Origin: Cohnella phaseoli
Lineage (GTDB): Bacteria > Bacillota > Bacilli > Paenibacillales > Paenibacillaceae
DNA length: 64,000 nt
Assembly (NCBI RefSeq): GCF_003386235.1
Contig: NZ_QRDZ01000007.1
Coordinates: 1 to 64,000, forward strand
Direction of reading: 5' to 3'
A program made the position numbers and the translations under genes. Below the pieces are notes generated by a model. The model did not search any database. It was given only the letters and a program-made list of their open reading frames with translations, and was not told the DNA's origin. Below are positions 37,012 through 46,174 of the stretch, piece by piece (the first letter of the stretch is position 1; each line of letters opens with the position of its first letter).

Positions 37012-39537
37012 TTATTTCACCAGTTGACCTCTAGTAACGCCCAACTGATTGATTGCTTTAAGCTTGCGCCAAACCTCGGTGCCGGAGATACGGCCGTCGA
37101 TGGCGGCGCGGTAGAGGGTGAGCACCTCGTGCACCTTGTCGGCGCTCTCTTCGAGAAACTCGACGCGATAGGAGCGTACGCCCAGCTCCATGAACAGGTC
37201 CAAGTACTCCGAGCCGGACTGCTCGATTGCGTTGTATACCGTATTGCGGCAGCCCTCGTCCACGCGCACCGGATGGGACATGCCGATCCGGTCCTGCAGC
37301 GACGCCCGCTTCTCTTCGCACGGACGGCCGCAGTTGGTGTAGTTCGTGCCTTCGCTCATGAACGTGCAGTAGACGCAATGCTCGGTATGGAACATCGGCA
37401 TATGCTGGTGAATGACGACCTCCAGACGGGATGTGTCCGCCCGGCGCAGCATATCGACCATCTGCTGAATGTTCAAATCGTAGGAAGGCGTCACCCAGTC
37501 CAAGCCCGCTTCGCGGAAAAGATTGACCGTCTTATGGTTCGCCACGTTCAGCGAGAAGTCGCCGATCAATAGCGGATGCTCCTGCCCCGGATTCTCCATG
37601 CGATTCTTCAAATAGTAGTACAGCGCCCCGGTGTTGCGTACAAGCACGGCATCCGGCTTCAGGTTGAGAATGTTGCGATGGTAGCCGTTCTCGCCCGGCA
37701 TATGAATACGCGGCGTTACCAACGCAATTCTCTTGCCCGCCTCGCGGCACACTCGAATCGCATCCGGGAACTGCTTAATAAATTCGAAGTCGGCATAGAT
37801 CAGCTCGACCTCCGTCTTCGCCACCGCTTTGACCTGTTCCAGCGTCCGACACAGCGCAGTCAGCTTCACCTCGCTTGGCTTCACGCTGACATCGACCGCA
37901 TCGGAATCGAAGGCATCGGCAAACTCGTCGATTTGCCGCTTCACATATTGCGGCGGCAGCTCTCGCATCGCCTCAAGCTGCTCGACGGCTTCGCGGCGCA
38001 TCCGGTTCAGCTCGCTCTTGGGCACGATGACGTCGCCCTTCAGTCCGACTTCGAGCTGGTCCAGACGGTACAGAGACCCGCCCAGCCGGCCCAACTGCTC
38101 GCTCAGCACCTCATGTCCGAGCGGCCGCTTCTCCGCGCGTTCCAACGGCATTTCCGACTCTACGGCCACGGTCGTTCCCTTGCCCGTATCCGTCCAAATC
38201 GTTCTAAGCGGCACGCCCTCCTGTCCGAATACCGAGACGGCCAGCGGGAACGTGCGATACGGTTTCTCGGTTTCGAAGCTGGCGCGCAGACGGCGATCCA
38301 ACGCCGGATCGCTTGTTTTCCAGATCCGGTCGCCCTCGTGCACGCGGTTGAGGTCGATGTCGTTGCGTCCCGGCACGATCTCGATTCGCAGCCCTTCCGC
38401 CGCTTCTCCCTCCAGCTTGGCTCCGGACACCCGCACGTCGTAGACGCGTCCGCCTTCTTCCTTCTTCGTCGGATCGCCCGCATCGAAAACGATGCCGTCG
38501 CCGCGTTTCAGCGGAGCTTCCAGCTTACAGATCACCGCGTCGCGCAATATTTTCTCGACTTTGCCCAGATAGACGCCGCGGCTCTTCGGGAACGTTCCTT
38601 CCACAAGCTGCTTGTTGTTCGTCCCTTCCAGAAAGCCGTGCGTAAAGCCGCGCGAGAAGCTCTGCTGCAGCTCCCGGACCTCCTCCTTCGAAGGCCCGTT
38701 CTCGTCTCCGGCGAAATATTTATCAATCTCTTTAGTGTACTTGCTGACGACGTTAGCCACATACTCGGGGCTCTTCAGCCGCCCTTCGATCTTAAACGAG
38801 GCGACGCCCGCCTCGATCAGTTCCGGCACGATGTCGATCGCGGCCAGATCTTTCGGAGACAGCAAATACGCAATGTCGCCCATCGGCTGCTGTACGCCGT
38901 CAACCATCAGATCATACGGCAGTCGGCACGCCTGCGCGCATTCGCCGCGGTTCGCCGAACGTCCGCCCCAGACCTCGGAAGTGAGACACTGTCCCGAGTA
39001 GGAGACGCACAGAGCGCCGTGCACGAACACCTCCATCGGCAGCTTCGCCTGCTCGCCGATTTTCTGAATTTGCTTCAGATTGTTCTCCCGGCCGAGCACA
39101 ACCCGTTCCATCGCGAACGGCTTCGTGAATTCGACCGCCTCGGGCGACGTAATCGTCATCTGGGTCGAACCGTGGATCGGAAAATCGTGCGAAATCTCGC
39201 GGATCATTTTCACCAGGCCCAAATCCTGAACGATCACCGCATCCACTCCGGCGTCGATGCACGCTTCGATCAGCTTGCGCGCTTCCGGCAGCTCGTCCTC
39301 GAAGACGAGAATATTAAAGGTAAGAAAACCTTTTACCCCGTACTTGTGCAGAAACGCCATAATCTCCGGCAGCTCGTTCATCTGAAAATTGTGCGCCCGC
39401 GCCCGCGCGTTAAACTTCTCCACGCCGAAAAACACGGCGTCGGCCCCATTGGCCACCGCAGCCCGCATACACTCCCAATCTCCGGCCGGCGCCAGCAATT
39501 CGATATCTTCACGCCGCAAATCGGCTTTGTCCACCAT
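37012..39537 (-). CDS. U32-family peptidase / RlhA-like protein
   Basis: About 841 aa, in the long class of the U32 family. An N-terminal TIM-barrel with ELLAPAGDWECMRAAVANGA, then the U32 signature (CVSYSGQCLTS, NRGECAQACRLPY) whose Cys residues probably hold an iron-sulfur cluster, a central domain of the DUF3656 type (about residues 380-500), and a second Cys cluster near the C-terminus (HCVYCTFM, NYTNCGRPCEEKR). Proteins of this build include E. coli RlhA, which hydroxylates C2501 of 23S rRNA, so an RNA-modifying role is more likely than proteolysis. ATG at 39537 with GGAGG 10 bp upstream. Confidence 0.85.
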   Translation of the reverse strand: MVDKADLRREDIELLAPAGDWECMRAAVANGADAVFFGVEKFNARARAHNFQMNELPEIMAFLHKYGVKGFLTFNILVFEDELPEARKLIEACIDAGVDAVIVQDLGLVKMIREISHDFPIHGSTQMTITSPEAVEFTKPFAMERVVLGRENNLKQIQKIGEQAKLPMEVFVHGALCVSYSGQCLTSEVWGGRSANRGECAQACRLPYDLMVDGVQQPMGDIAYLLSPKDLAAIDIVPELIEAGVASFKIEGRLKSPEYVANVVSKYTKEIDKYFAGDENGPSKEEVRELQQSFSRGFTHGFLEGTNNKQLVEGTFPKSRGVYLGKVEKILRDAVICKLEAPLKRGDGIVFDAGDPTKKEEGGRVYDVRVSGAKLEGEAAEGLRIEIVPGRNDIDLNRVHEGDRIWKTSDPALDRRLRASFETEKPYRTFPLAVSVFGQEGVPLRTIWTDTGKGTTVAVESEMPLERAEKRPLGHEVLSEQLGRLGGSLYRLDQLEVGLKGDVIVPKSELNRMRREAVEQLEAMRELPPQYVKRQIDEFADAFDSDAVDVSVKPSEVKLTALCRTLEQVKAVAKTEVELIYADFEFIKQFPDAIRVCREAGKRIALVTPRIHMPGENGYHRNILNLKPDAVLVRNTGALYYYLKNRMENPGQEHPLLIGDFSLNVANHKTVNLFREAGLDWVTPSYDLNIQQMVDMLRRADTSRLEVVIHQHMPMFHTEHCVYCTFMSEGTNYTNCGRPCEEKRASLQDRIGMSHPVRVDEGCRNTVYNAIEQSGSEYLDLFMELGVRSYRVEFLEESADKVHEVLTLYRAAIDGRISGTEVWRKLKAINQLGVTRGQLVK

Positions 39538-39645
39538 GTTGTACCATCCTCCAAACCGCTCCGGACGAGCGGTATTCGCTGATCTCATTATTGCGCTTTA
39601 CGACCGACCAGGTCAAGGAAATTGGGTTTCCAGCCTCTCCATAAC

Positions 39646-39697
39646 CAAAGAGGCCGCCCCTCGTCGACTCCACGGGAGCGACAGGGCAGCCTCTCTT
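39646..39697 (-). terminator. Terminator after the stalk-domain gene
   Basis: Inverted repeat with arms AGAGGCTGCCC / GGGGCGGCCTCT, read on the minus strand and followed by TTTGG. The tail is poor in T, so efficiency is uncertain. It lies between the stalk-domain gene end (39713) and the U32 gene start. Confidence 0.5.
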
Positions 39698-39712
39698 ATT
39701 CTTGACTCCGAT

Positions 39713-41638
39713 TTAACGAGTAAATGCGAACGTGCTGAGCGCCGCCTCCATGTTTTTCACATTAAAGTCGCTGGCGTTGGCCAAATAGTAGAACCCCCAT
39801 ACGTTGTACACTTTGTCGCCCTTCAGCACGAAATAATTCGTAATCCGATACGGAGTGCTGTCTTTATTGTTGGTCTTATCCTCGAAGACGACCTTCTTGG
39901 CGGTAAATCCGGCAAATTGGACGGTTGTGTTCTCGATGATTTTGATCTTGGAATTTTTCCCGGAAAGCTCTTTATAATAATCATCAATCGTCGATGTGAG
40001 CTCGCTGAATGTAACCGATTCGTCCTCCCAATAATTTACGCCTGCCCCGACCCCGGTCGTGGTGTACTCCATCTCGGTCTCTTCCAGGCTTTTCTTATCC
40101 CCTGTCCAATACTGCGGAAGCGTGATCCGATAACCGTATTTCTCGCTCGTTCTCGTCACGACGGCGCTGCGATCGATATTGTCCAATTCGTCGGCGAGTT
40201 CGCCAAAATTGCTCTCTACCGTCGCAAAATCAGCCTTCATGGAGCGAAGTACGTTATCCAACAAGTTGGACTGGGCGGCCGGGGAATCCTTCGGATAGGC
40301 TAGCTCTGTATAATAGCGGTACTCCCCCTCGATCGCGAAAATCTCGTACTCCTCCCACCACTTCTCCGTATCCCAGGAATAAGCAAGCTTCATCAACTTG
40401 GCGGACACGCCGTTCCAGACGACGTTTTTGATTTCCGGCTCCTTCCGGAAAGCAGTCGCGAAAGTCTGTTCGAAGCGAGCTTGCTTACGCTTAATCCACT
40501 CATCCAGCGTATCCCCCGGAACAAGAGAGGTGACGTCTAGGTACAGATACCCGCTATCCTCCAAGTAAAACCACGGAATGGAGGCTTCCGTGTCGGTCTT
40601 CCACTCTTTGGGAAGCTTGACGCTGAGCCCGTAATCCTCGTCGGCAAACGTCTTGAGGCCGTTGACGATCTGCGTCAAATCTTTGACCGAAACGTCCGAG
40701 CGGTTAAAGGCAGTGCGGAAGCTATCCAGCAATCCGGTGGATTTCGCCAGCTCCTGGGCCGTCTTCGCCTTCTTGCCGAAAATGACGATATACAAAGAGT
40801 CGTTGGCTTGGATTCCCCGATATTCGAAGAAGAATCCTCCCTTATTCTTCGTGGTCACCCGCTCGTAGGCTGCGGCTCCGCTTCCGACCGTCTTTTTATC
40901 GACGACTTTCTCTCCCTCGTCGAAGTAGCCGTAGATCGTATTCCGCGTTTCTTCCATCGTCAGCTTGTCCTTCGCTTCCTCGACGATAACGGCCAAGTAG
41001 TATTCCTTCTTCACATCCTCGAATACGACGATATCGCCGTCCTGCGTCTGCGAGCTCATCGTCAAACCGGTCGGATAATTCATCGACCAGCCGTAATAGC
41101 TATCTCCGATCTTGGATTTGCCGGCATCGGTGTCGATGTTCTTGCCTCCGGCGCTCTTGTCGTTGACAGACACAAACTTCAGCACGAGCTCCTGAGTCGC
41201 CGCATCTTTCGCCAACGTCGCCTCGAAGCTCTTGGCGATAATCGACAGCGGAACCATCGTGACTCCCTGTTTGCTGGCCGGAGCGACCGGAAGCGTCGTT
41301 TTCTTCCCGTCGATCGTTGCGTCTTTGCTGCCCAGAGTAACTACGATTGTATGAGTGCCGTAAGTGAGCTTAATAATTTTGTTGTTCGTCAGTTGAACCT
41401 TAGCTCCGAATCCTTTCTTATTCGTAAACACGCTGAGAGGAACCATAACGGTACCGGATTCTTGATACGGAGGTTGAATAGATACGGACTCTCCGTTGAT
41501 TTTCATCTGTTTGCTGCCGACCTTCAGACGGATTTCCGTCTTGCCCGGAGCCTCATCCGCATAAGCCGGAATGGCGCTTACCGCCAACAGTACGACCGTC
41601 AGCAGAAGCATAACGAAGCCTTTTCCTTTATGAAGCAT
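39713..41638 (-). CDS. Secreted copper-amine-oxidase-like (stalk) domain protein
   Basis: 641 aa. Signal peptide (residues 1-27, cut after AYA). Residues about 35-145 form the copper amine oxidase N-terminal 'stalk' domain (KINGESVSIQPPYQESGTVM then MVPLSIIAKSFEATL), a Firmicute extracellular module with no copper-binding role of its own. The rest (about 170-640) is unrecognised and shows two or three related alpha/beta repeats (YGWSMNYPTGL, YGLSVKLPKEWKTD, YGYRITLPQYWTGD), each like PsbP/lipoprotein-type surface domains. It shares a strand and is 39 bp from the protease gene upstream, suggesting a joint role in the envelope. Confidence 0.75.
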   Translation of the reverse strand: MLHKGKGFVMLLLTVVLLAVSAIPAYADEAPGKTEIRLKVGSKQMKINGESVSIQPPYQESGTVMVPLSVFTNKKGFGAKVQLTNNKIIKLTYGTHTIVVTLGSKDATIDGKKTTLPVAPASKQGVTMVPLSIIAKSFEATLAKDAATQELVLKFVSVNDKSAGGKNIDTDAGKSKIGDSYYGWSMNYPTGLTMSSQTQDGDIVVFEDVKKEYYLAVIVEEAKDKLTMEETRNTIYGYFDEGEKVVDKKTVGSGAAAYERVTTKNKGGFFFEYRGIQANDSLYIVIFGKKAKTAQELAKSTGLLDSFRTAFNRSDVSVKDLTQIVNGLKTFADEDYGLSVKLPKEWKTDTEASIPWFYLEDSGYLYLDVTSLVPGDTLDEWIKRKQARFEQTFATAFRKEPEIKNVVWNGVSAKLMKLAYSWDTEKWWEEYEIFAIEGEYRYYTELAYPKDSPAAQSNLLDNVLRSMKADFATVESNFGELADELDNIDRSAVVTRTSEKYGYRITLPQYWTGDKKSLEETEMEYTTTGVGAGVNYWEDESVTFSELTSTIDDYYKELSGKNSKIKIIENTTVQFAGFTAKKVVFEDKTNNKDSTPYRITNYFVLKGDKVYNVWGFYYLANASDFNVKNMEAALSTFAFTR

Positions 41639-41677
41639 AAATAAATGAACCCCTCTCCACCTTAACGTCCCTAAATG

Positions 41678-42730
41678 TTAATGCCCCGAATATTCGGACA
41701 AAACCAGCTTGCGAGTCACCAAGTCTCCGTCGGACAGCAGCGTCACGTTGACGGTCTGACCCGGAAGAAACGCCTTCAGCAGCTCGTTCAGCTCGACGTT
41801 CGTCGAGACTTGTTTCCCGTTCACGGAATAGAGCTGATCCCCGGCGGAAATGCCGACTTTCCTCGCATTCGGCGAAGCGGCTTCGAGCACGGTCATCGGC
41901 TCCTCCGTTGGAAGCCCCACGACGGCCGACCAGCTCTCTTCCAGCTCCAAGCCAAGAGAGGCCCTCTTCACTTTGCCGTATTTATCGAAATGATCCAGCA
42001 CGTATCGCACCGTATCCGCTGGAATGGCGAAGCCCATACTATCGATATCGACATCGACGAACTTCATCGAGTTAATGCCGACGACCTCTCCTTTCAAATT
42101 CACGAGCGGACCGCCGCTATTGCCCGGATTAATCGCCGCATCCGTCTGCAGCAAATTATAATCGGAAGAGACCGAGCGGTTCATCCCGCTGATCACGCCC
42201 ACGGTGGCTGTATTGCGCAGCGAGAAGGAGACGGGCGTTCCAATCGCGATTACCGTTTCTCCCACCTCCACCTTCAGCGGAGCCGCGGCAAGCTTGGCAG
42301 GCTTGAAGCCCTTCGCATTGATCTTCACCAGAGCCAGGTCGCTTGCCGGATCGATCTGCTTGCGGGTTCCGGTATATTCCTTGCCGTCGGACGTGACGAC
42401 AACGATTCGCTCCATATCCTGAACGACGTGCGCATTCGTCACAATCCATCCGTCGCTCTTGACGAATACGCCCGTTCCGTGGGATAGCGCGAACCGGCTC
42501 GCGTTTTTCTCGTCCGCCGGTTTTCCGATGATCGCCACGACCGAAGGCGATACTTTCTTGATCACGTCGGGTACGAGAGAGGCTTTCACATACAACTCGC
42601 CGTCAATGACCCGAGTCGACGGCCCTTCCTTACTCCCCGCAGCAATAACGCCGCTCGTTGACATCGTCAAAGCCAACAGCGCCGTCGCCAGCATCATGAC
42701 GACTTTCCGTTGCCGATTTCCTCTCAACAA
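41678..42730 (-). CDS. HtrA/DegP-like secreted serine protease (S1C) with PDZ domain
   Basis: 350 aa. An N-terminal signal or anchor (residues 10-31), then a trypsin-like protease with triad His101 (IVTNAHVV), Asp131 (ASDLALVKI) and Ser205 (NPGNSGGPLV), and one C-terminal PDZ domain (VLEASPNARKVGISAGDQLY). Works outside the membrane in protein quality control. The start is a TTG pair (42730 or 42727) after GAGAGG; an inner ATG at 42697 would cut the signal. Followed by the stalk-domain gene in the same direction. Confidence 0.88.
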   Translation of the reverse strand: MLRGNRQRKVVMMLATALLALTMSTSGVIAAGSKEGPSTRVIDGELYVKASLVPDVIKKVSPSVVAIIGKPADEKNASRFALSHGTGVFVKSDGWIVTNAHVVQDMERIVVVTSDGKEYTGTRKQIDPASDLALVKINAKGFKPAKLAAAPLKVEVGETVIAIGTPVSFSLRNTATVGVISGMNRSVSSDYNLLQTDAAINPGNSGGPLVNLKGEVVGINSMKFVDVDIDSMGFAIPADTVRYVLDHFDKYGKVKRASLGLELEESWSAVVGLPTEEPMTVLEAASPNARKVGISAGDQLYSVNGKQVSTNVELNELLKAFLPGQTVNVTLLSDGDLVTRKLVLSEYSGH

Positions 42731-42831
42731 CTTCCTCTCCCAACTTTTTCAAATAAACAGATTTACTTTATCATAGATTCCAGCGAATGGAAATGAAAAA
42801 ATACATACGTCGAAACGTTGCACGAAATCAC

Positions 42832-42872
42832 AAAAAAACAAGCCCAAAGCTCCGCAGCCTAGGCTTGTTTAT
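42832..42872 (-). terminator. Terminator after the DUF2759-like gene
   Basis: Minus-strand stem ACAAGCC / GGCTTGT followed by seven T residues, 18 bp after the stop codon at 42890. Confidence 0.8.
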
Positions 42873-42889
42873 GTATCGCGGTATTTTCC

Positions 42890-43099
42890 TTACCAGCCGC
42901 TGATCATCTTGAAATCAGCCGCAAGGAATACGAGAAGACAGACCGTTCCAAATCCGATTGCAAGCATGTTTTTACGAGGCCTCTGCATCAGCAGACGCAC
43001 TAAACCGATTGCAATGAGAACCGTGAAAATCAACATGAAAATGTCGAAATGCGAGTATGTGCTCTCCACAGCTTCCGTTGCCGCTTCGGCTAGAAACAT
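42890..43099 (-). CDS. Small two-helix membrane protein (DUF2759-like)
   Basis: About 69 aa. Two hydrophobic helices (about residues 18-37 and 43-62) separated by the charged turn QRPRKN, with a short outer N-terminus. The ATG at 43099 is fixed by AAAGGAGG 8 bp upstream. Size and layout fit the DUF2759 family of Bacillales; function unknown. Single-gene transcript, ended by its own terminator. Confidence 0.65.
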   Translation of the reverse strand: MFLAEAATEAVESTYSHFDIFMLIFTVLIAIGLVRLLMQRPRKNMLAIGFGTVCLLVFLAADFKMISGW

Positions 43100-43383
43100 A
43101 AAGGGGACCTCCTTTATCTGACCTAATGAACCCATCTTTATCTATGTTAGCTTCTGAGCGTCTCCGTTGCAAGTCCAATGTTGGTCTCGTAACAACTTTG
43201 TCACACAATCCGAACCCCGGCTCGACCGACCTGCGTTAGGGTTAGTATCCGTAAGACAGAAGGATCGTATTCCAAAATCCGGTTGGGTGATAAATGATTT
43301 GCACCTGCGTTCGGATTCCAAAGAATGGGAAGTGTCGTTTTGTCCATACTAATGGAGAATCCAAGAAAGGGGCAGAACACGAC

Positions 43384-43914
43384 ATGAAACGTTATTTGCA
43401 CGCTTTGCTGACCTTTACCGCGCTGGCCCTCGCCATCCCGGCGGTTGCTTCCGCCCATCCGGACGGTCATCACCACCACAATCACCAGCAGCCGGCCCGG
43501 CCGAACATCGATTGGAGCGCGATGCCTGCCGATATTCAAGCGTTAAAGACCCAGCTCGATCAAATTAAAACGGAGCAGAAAAGCTTGTTCCAACAGATGA
43601 AATCCCAGAACGAGCAGATCAGGGAAGCTGGAAAGGCACTGTCGAAGGACAAGCGCAAATCGCTCAAGCAACCTGCCAAGCAGCTGATCGAGAAAATGAA
43701 AGCCTCCAAAGAAGCGATCCGCGAAATGCGTGATCTTAAGCGTGAATCATGGAGCAGTTTCCATGAGAATGCCGAGAAGAAGCAGTGGGCTGCCGCCAAA
43801 ACCGATATGGAAACGATTGTGAAGCAGAAGCGGCAAATTATCGAGAAGCAGCAAAATATCGTTAGGCTGCAGAAGCAGCTGATTACTTTGATTGGCCCTT
43901 CGGCTCAATCCTAG
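43384..43914 (+). CDS. Secreted helical protein of unknown function
   Basis: About 176 aa. Signal peptide (residues 1-24, cut after ASA), then a His-rich patch (HPDGHHHHNHQQP) and an almost fully helical, Lys/Gln/Glu-rich body typical of a coiled coil (LKTQLDQIKTEQKSLFQQMK). ATG at 43384 preceded by AAAGGGG. The His patch plus helices recalls Spy/CpxP-like or metal-binding envelope proteins, but no LTxxQ motif is seen, so no function is assigned. Confidence 0.65.
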   Translation: MKRYLHALLTFTALALAIPAVASAHPDGHHHHNHQQPARPNIDWSAMPADIQALKTQLDQIKTEQKSLFQQMKSQNEQIREAGKALSKDKRKSLKQPAKQLIEKMKASKEAIREMRDLKRESWSSFHENAEKKQWAAAKTDMETIVKQKRQIIEKQQNIVRLQKQLITLIGPSAQS

Positions 43915-43920
43915 ATTATG

Positions 43921-43990
43921 GGCGCCCCACTACCTGAAGATCACGCAGTGATCGGCCGCGATGCGGTCAGGCGGTGCGGGCGTCTTTCTT
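43921..43990 (+). terminator. Probable terminator after the secreted helical protein
   Basis: A long stem pairs CGCCCCAC..CCTGA (from 43922) with TCAGGCGGTGCGGGCG (to about 43982), followed by TCTTTCTT. It reaches the end of the convergent luxR-type gene (43989), so it may serve both strands. Confidence 0.5.
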
Positions 43991-46049
43991 ATTCATAGGG
44001 AGATCGCCCGTCCAAAATGGCTCTTGCCAGCTGCGTTCGGTTTTTAAGGCCGTATTTGGACAGCATCGCGTTGACATGCTTCTTCACCGCCGCTTCGCTG
44101 ACGAACAAAGCGGCTGCAATATCCGAATTGCTCAGCCCTTGGGTGAGCAAGCTTGCGACCTCCTTCTCCCGCGGAGTTAGCGCCGCCATAATCGCTTCAA
44201 TCGTTCGTGGAATCTCCTCTGCTGCTTCCGCTTTAGCCGCGGCCCCTGCATCCGCATTGTGGCCTTCTATGAGAGCTCCCCTTTGCGGCACCATTTTGCG
44301 TAAATAATCCTTCAATCGATTGCCGCGGGTATCAATCTCGTAGACGTAGGCCGGATATGACTCCCCGTATGCTGGATGACTTGGGACATCCGCGCATCCA
44401 AAGCCGAGCCCCTCGCAAGCATGCCGGAAATAAGCCAACGGGGGCGGCGATTGCAAAACAAGTCCCCCCTCGGCGATTTTCTCGAAAATGGCCTGCACGA
44501 TTGCGCTCCTCAGACTCTCGTCCTCCAAATCGACGACATCCATGGCATAAACGAACCATCCTGCGGGATAGCGCTCGCTTCCTTCCGAAAGAATCGTCTC
44601 TCGTGTCTCGAAGTACATGCGGGATAAAGGGGCAGAGCGAAGAAAAGCGGCTGTTCCTCCATGGATGGGAACGATGGCGAATAAGCCAAGAACATTCCCT
44701 TCCTTCGAACGCACCAGCCGCACCGAATCGGGACCGGTTCTCAGAAGCTCGTTAAGCGGTAAAGCGGATAGCCGGAGCAGGCTCTCCTCCGCCGACATCT
44801 CGAACCGAAACAGCGCGCCCGTCTGGGGATCGGAGCAGCGGATACGCTGCGGCTTCGCCGTTCGCAGCCGTTCTTCGATATAGGTCTCCGCATCTGCATA
44901 GTTGGCGAAATCAATCGGCTCGAGATAATGACCGCAGTCCCTGGAATGACGCAGATGAGCCCGAAGCACCGGGCTTGAGGAAAAACGCATCAGTTGGTCA
45001 ATCTCCCAGCCTTTTCCCCGCCCTGTGTGCGCTTGATCCAGCAATCGATTGTAGTGTGCGATCGTCTTGTCCGCGTATTCCGCAAACCGAGACGGCATTC
45101 TCGTTTTGAACGATGCTCGGAGCGTCTCCCAGACAAGTTCGGTCAATTGCCAGCCTCTGGGGGTCCTGTTCGTAAAAGACAAGCCGATTAACCGATCGAA
45201 CTCGGCGTCGGAAACGCTGCGCCCGAGCAGTTCGCCAAGCTGCTCCTGATGGAAGCTTCTCGGCACGCTGGCGGCATATAGCAGCTCCCGCAAGGCGTTA
45301 TCCGGCGCTTCGCCCAGCCATTGACGGACGCACTCCTCCGGCGGTTCCGGATTGGCGGCCATATCTCGTGACAACACCGTCTCCCCGCGCGAACCATCAA
45401 GCGAGAGATTGAGCGACAACGGATGTCCCAACGTTCTTAGCCAGATCTCGTCGAGCTGCCGCTCGTCCGTGACTCCCCGTTGACATAAATAGCCTCGGAC
45501 GACCTCATAATCCAGCTCTTTCAGCGGTAATTTGACGACAATGCTGCTCCATACGGCCGAACGGCGCCACGGCCCCTCCAAAGAATGTCTCCCGGCAATT
45601 ACCGTCAAAACGTTGGCATCAAGCCCTGGCAGCAGCTTCTCTCTAATCCGATGATCCAAACTGCCCATTGTCTCGAAACCGTCTATCAATAGCACAACCT
45701 TTTGTTCACGAGCTTTATCGTTAATCGCGTTAATGCAGGCTGGGATGTCAGGGATCTCCGTACTCTCGCCCAATGCTTGCAACAGCAAGCCGCAGAAAAC
45801 CTCCTCGCTGCCGAAAGCCTCCTTTGCATCCACATAGGCCGCACGCGTCCCAACCCGTTCCGCCAGCTTGCCGAAGCGGTTCAACAGAAAGGTTTTGCCG
45901 ATGCCGGCCGTTCCGTGCAAATTCAGGATGCGCTCGCTTCGCTCCTCCAATCCTTGCAGCATCGTCGTGAAAACATGCTGTTCGAACTCCCGTCCGACGA
46001 AATGGTCGTCCATGAGCTTGTTCATTCGTTGTCCGAGCGTTTCACCCAA
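43989..46049 (-). CDS. STAND/LuxR-family transcriptional regulator
   Basis: About 686 aa. N-terminal P-loop ATPase (Walker A LHGTAGIGKTFLL, Walker B VVLLIDGFE) typical of MalT-like signal-sensing ATPases, a long middle region with a possible GNAT-like or sensor segment, and a C-terminal LuxR helix-turn-helix (LTPREKEVASLLTQGLSNSD then AAVKKHVNAMLSKYGLKNRT). The start is taken as TTG at 46049, because GGAGGT lies 8 bp before it; the ORF continues to 46097 without a site. Transcribed away from ilvB, only about 125 bp apart, so it may control branched-chain amino acid synthesis or itself; the signal is unknown. Confidence 0.8.
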   Translation of the reverse strand: MGETLGQRMNKLMDDHFVGREFEQHVFTTMLQGLEERSERILNLHGTAGIGKTFLLNRFGKLAERVGTRAAYVDAKEAFGSEEVFCGLLLQALGESTEIPDIPACINAINDKAREQKVVLLIDGFETMGSLDHRIREKLLPGLDANVLTVIAGRHSLEGPWRRSAVWSSIVVKLPLKELDYEVVRGYLCQRGVTDERQLDEIWLRTLGHPLSLNLSLDGSRGETVLSRDMAANPEPPEECVRQWLGEAPDNALRELLYAASVPRSFHQEQLGELLGRSVSDAEFDRLIGLSFTNRTPRGWQLTELVWETLRASFKTRMPSRFAEYADKTIAHYNRLLDQAHTGRGKGWEIDQLMRFSSSPVLRAHLRHSRDCGHYLEPIDFANYADAETYIEERLRTAKPQRIRCSDPQTGALFRFEMSAEESLLRLSALPLNELLRTGPDSVRLVRSKEGNVLGLFAIVPIHGGTAAFLRSAPLSRMYFETRETILSEGSERYPAGWFVYAMDVVDLEDESLRSAIVQAIFEKIAEGGLVLQSPPPLAYFRHACEGLGFGCADVPSHPAYGESYPAYVYEIDTRGNRLKDYLRKMVPQRGALIEGHNADAGAAAKAEAAEEIPRTIEAIMAALTPREKEVASLLTQGLSNSDIAAALFVSEAAVKKHVNAMLSKYGLKNRTQLARAILDGRSPYE

Positions 46050-46174
46050 GTTCCGCACCTCCGCCGCTCCGATTTTTATCGAAAAGTATACTATCAATGT
46101 AACCGAAAGGATAGCCTCGATATAGGTCCCGGCGTGGTATTTTGAAGAGGAATATCACTCGGGAGGAAATCGAT

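Noticed and set aside
37576..39582. 668-aa open frame on the plus strand
   Set aside because: Lies fully opposite the U32 peptidase gene; composition (His, Arg, Leu rich) is that of an antisense shadow in GC-rich DNA.
39646..39697. Fourth MITE-like element (AGAGGC...GCCTCT ends)
   Set aside because: Short arms and position fit an ordinary terminator; the resemblance to the AGAGGCTGTCCC ends at 12891 is limited to a few bases.
46050..46174. T-box or leader-peptide attenuator before ilvB
   Set aside because: The gap to the divergent gene is only about 125 bp and shows no T-box motif, no terminator hairpin and no run of branched-chain codons.
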